Both the position numbers and the translations under genes were made by a program. A stretch of 6,515 nucleotides of DNA from Methanoregula sp. (lineage in GTDB: Archaea > Halobacteriota > Methanomicrobia > Methanomicrobiales > Methanospirillaceae). The notes under the pieces are model-generated. The model saw nothing but the letters and a program-made list of their open reading frames with translations. It ran no database searches and was not told where the DNA came from. Every line of letters begins with the position of its first letter. The stretch's first letter is position 1. Location of the stretch: positions 1 to 6,515 of the forward strand of contig JAURZP010000286.1 in NCBI GenBank assembly GCA_030653335.1, in the 5' to 3' direction. Shown here in pieces: positions 4,984 to 6,515 of the stretch.

Positions 4984-5166
4984 ATGTGTGTCGAACAATT
5001 AACATTTTATAAATTCATGGCACTCATTTGTACTTTCGTTTCATTTGGTGGAATTGTGTTTATTTGGTTACAACATCCTGAACAAGCGGCTCTTGCAATA
5101 TATGCCGCTATGCTCGCATGGGGTTTATTCTTCGCAAATCAGGCATTTCGAATTATGCACCCATAG
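4984..5166 (+). CDS. 60-residue two-helix membrane protein
   Basis: The ATG at 4984 opens 60 codons to TAG. Two hydrophobic segments, about residues 10-29 (MALICTFVSFGGIVFIW) and 34-54 (AALAIYAAMLAWGLFFAN), are joined by a short polar loop (LQHPEQ) and look like a helical hairpin in the membrane. The end FRIMHP is short. The start is only weakly supported: CGGAAT lies just upstream, and an internal ATG exists at residue 12. It follows the zinc-finger gene by 16 nt, which suggests one operon. I recognise no family; small two-helix proteins include toxins, holin-like proteins and complex subunits, and nothing here distinguishes them. Confidence 0.6.
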   Translation: MCVEQLTFYKFMALICTFVSFGGIVFIWLQHPEQAALAIYAAMLAWGLFFANQAFRIMHP

Positions 5167-5478
5167 CAAACTAAAAGTTTCTTTAATCTTTTTGTAAGTA
5201 TACACAAAACACCAATCCGCCCGCCCGTCAATTGACCGATGCCAATGCCATTATTTGCGCGGATCTCATCAGTGATCGCAAATTGACATGATAAACCTAA
5301 CCATAAAATCCTAACACCCGTCAGAGTTTATTTTTAAAAACGAAGTCCTGAAAATTTTCATTGCTCTGGTGTGAAGTCTTTTGGCATTATGCTGATCTTT
5401 TTCTCAGTAATTGAGCGACATTAATTATTCACCACCCCGCAATACTAGTGAAAAGGATCGAATCATTGGGGGAGTGCA
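5167..5478. other. intergenic spacer with dyads and candidate pyrophosphatase promoter
   Basis: No frame in either strand looks like a gene. GTCAATTGAC (5227-5236) is a perfect palindrome, and ATTTGCG (5253-5259) is complementary to CGCAAAT (5277-5283) over a 17-nt loop. Two A/T-rich TATA-like elements precede the next gene: ATTAATTATT (5420-5429), which would give a leader of about 25 nt, and TTTTTAAAAA (about 5332-5341), which would give a much longer one. Confidence 0.35.
5168..5196 (+). terminator. small hairpin plus T-rich tract after the membrane protein gene
   Basis: AAACT (5168-5172) pairs with AGTTT (5176-5180) and is followed by T-rich sequence ending in TTTTT (about 5189-5193). 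It begins 2 nt after the stop. It is consistent with an archaeal T-tract terminator, though the stem is weak. Confidence 0.4.
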
Positions 5479-6515
5479 ATGAAAAAAGTGATAATCATCG
5501 GTCACCGGCAGCCGGATACGGATTCCATCGCGAGCGTGACGGGATATGCAGCGTTTTTAAACCACGCTGAACCGGGGAGGTATATAGCTGCCCGATGCGG
5601 GGAGCTGAATGCAGAGACATGCTTTGCGCTTGAGACGCTTGGCATCAGACCCCCGGTACTTATTGATAGCATAGAACCCCGCGTCTCTGACCTTGCAATC
5701 CACCGGATCAGCGTGACTAACGACGTGCCCACCGTTGATATCGCCGCTCTCATGGATACCCATGATATCCGCAACGTGCCTGTCACCGATGGAGAGGGAA
5801 AACTTTTAGGAATTGTGGGGGAGCACGGGCTTGCACAGGCCTATGTCCAGCGGAGAAAAATCGGAGAACTCGCAATCACACCCCTTCCCCTTGACACCCT
5901 TGCCCGGATACTCAGCGCCCGAGTGGTGGTGAGAGCTTCTGAAACCCTCTACGGGAGGGTATCGATTGCGATCGATGCACCTGCAGTGAGCTCAAAGAAA
6001 TTAACGAACAAGGACATTGCCGTGGCAGGAGATAACGAGCCTGTGCAGCGTGCGCTGATTGCCTCTGGCATTGCGGCACTCATCATCGCAGACAAAGCCC
6101 CGGTTAGCGAACAGGTGAGAAGGGATGCTCAGGTGATGGGCGTTTCGGTACTGGCAACCGATCTCGATGCATTTGGCGTAGGAACCATGATCAACCTCTC
6201 CCTTCCGGCAGGCATGATGATGGATACTGATATCCCCCGCCTTTCACTTGATGATACGCTCGCACACGCAAAACAGATCGTGTTCTCATCGAAATTCCGT
6301 TCCGCGTGTGTTGTGGAAAAAGACGGTACGCTCCGGGGAATTGTTACCAGAACAACGCTCCTTGAAGAGGTGCACAAACCGGTCATTCTTCTTGACCACA
6401 ATGAATTTGCCCAGGCAGTTGAGGGAATCGACACAGCAGAGATCATCGAGATCATCGACCACCACCGGCTCGGGGCCATCTCAACGTTAAAACCGGTCAA
6501 ATTCCTCAATGACCC
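5479..6515 (+). CDS. ppaC: Mn-dependent family II inorganic pyrophosphatase with CBS-DRTGG-CBS insert (3' end outside window)
   Basis: It hydrolyses pyrophosphate to phosphate in the cytoplasm, pulling biosynthetic reactions forward. The first 345 residues are present; relatives with this insert run to about 540-550, so the C-terminal DHHA2 part is missing at the window edge. Metal-site motifs are seen: GHRQPDTDS (H9, D13, D15), LLDHNE (D306, H307, N308) and IIDHHR (D327, H328, H329). Between the first and second motifs sits the regulatory insert: CBS 1 (about 70-125), a DRTGG-like domain (about 130-235) and CBS 2 (about 245-300, with RGIVTRTTLLEEV). In this class, CBS domains bind adenine nucleotides and DRTGG can bind diadenosine polyphosphates. 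ATG 5479 has a strong GGGGGAG upstream (5468-5474). Codon use is G+C-richer than in the mini-genes to the left. Confidence 0.92.
   Translation, partial: MKKVIIIGHRQPDTDSIASVTGYAAFLNHAEPGRYIAARCGELNAETCFALETLGIRPPVLIDSIEPRVSDLAIHRISVTNDVPTVDIAALMDTHDIRNVPVTDGEGKLLGIVGEHGLAQAYVQRRKIGELAITPLPLDTLARILSARVVVRASETLYGRVSIAIDAPAVSSKKLTNKDIAVAGDNEPVQRALIASGIAALIIADKAPVSEQVRRDAQVMGVSVLATDLDAFGVGTMINLSLPAGMMMDTDIPRLSLDDTLAHAKQIVFSSKFRSACVVEKDGTLRGIVTRTTLLEEVHKPVILLDHNEFAQAVEGIDTAEIIEIIDHHRLGAISTLKPVKFLND

Noticed and set aside
4666..5005. Minus-strand frames of 88 and 72 codons
   Set aside because: They are shadows of the zinc-finger gene, which has the clear Cys/His pattern.
5502..6509. Minus- and + strand alternative frames in the pyrophosphatase
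   Set aside because: They are shadows; the + frame from 5479 has all catalytic motifs.

Overview
The window looks like chromosomal DNA of a methanogenic archaeon, most likely in the Methanomicrobiales (Methanoregula-like). This is an inference from three things. Transcription signals look archaeal: A/T-rich TATA-type boxes and oligo-T stops. Some starts have a GGAG/GAGG Shine-Dalgarno and others may be leaderless. The recognisable genes are a divergent Hsp20, a TPR protein with near-identical 34-residue units, and a family II pyrophosphatase with a CBS-DRTGG insert. Nothing here fixes the species.

Layout. At 1-328 there is a 12-bp hairpin, a doubtful 33-codon membrane mini-ORF, and the promoter region of a small heat-shock protein (329-745, +) that ends in a strong oligo-T terminator. 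At 746-2167 lies a 1.4-kb stretch with no convincing gene. It is rich in A and T tracts and perfect dyads, and it carries a two-level tandem repeat (about 1580-1870) with a 116-bp period built of 25/25/33/33-bp sub-units. The period is not a multiple of three, so this is non-coding architecture.

At 2168-4223 (minus strand) a 603-residue TPR protein is followed by a 54-residue ORF. The gap between them is filled by a 28-codon ORF that overlaps both neighbours by 4 nt, so the three may be one translationally coupled unit. At 4224-5166 there is a cluster of mini-genes: a possible 47-codon ORF (+), a convincing 40-residue very basic protein with an internal 20-residue duplication (4435-4557, -), a 62-residue protein with a classical-spacing C2HC zinc finger (4779-4967, +), and 16 nt downstream a 60-residue two-helix membrane protein (4984-5166, +). 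After about 310 nt of spacer, 5479 to the window end encodes the N-terminal 345 residues of a Mn-dependent inorganic pyrophosphatase, cut by the window edge.

How it fits together. The two ends (Hsp20 and pyrophosphatase) look like housekeeping genes. The middle 3.5-4 kb looks like accessory DNA: AT-rich, repeat-bearing, with many orphan mini-genes on both strands. The small ORFs at 2168-2332 (-) and 4435-4557 (-) were found by reading short reading frames directly, and no function is assigned to them.
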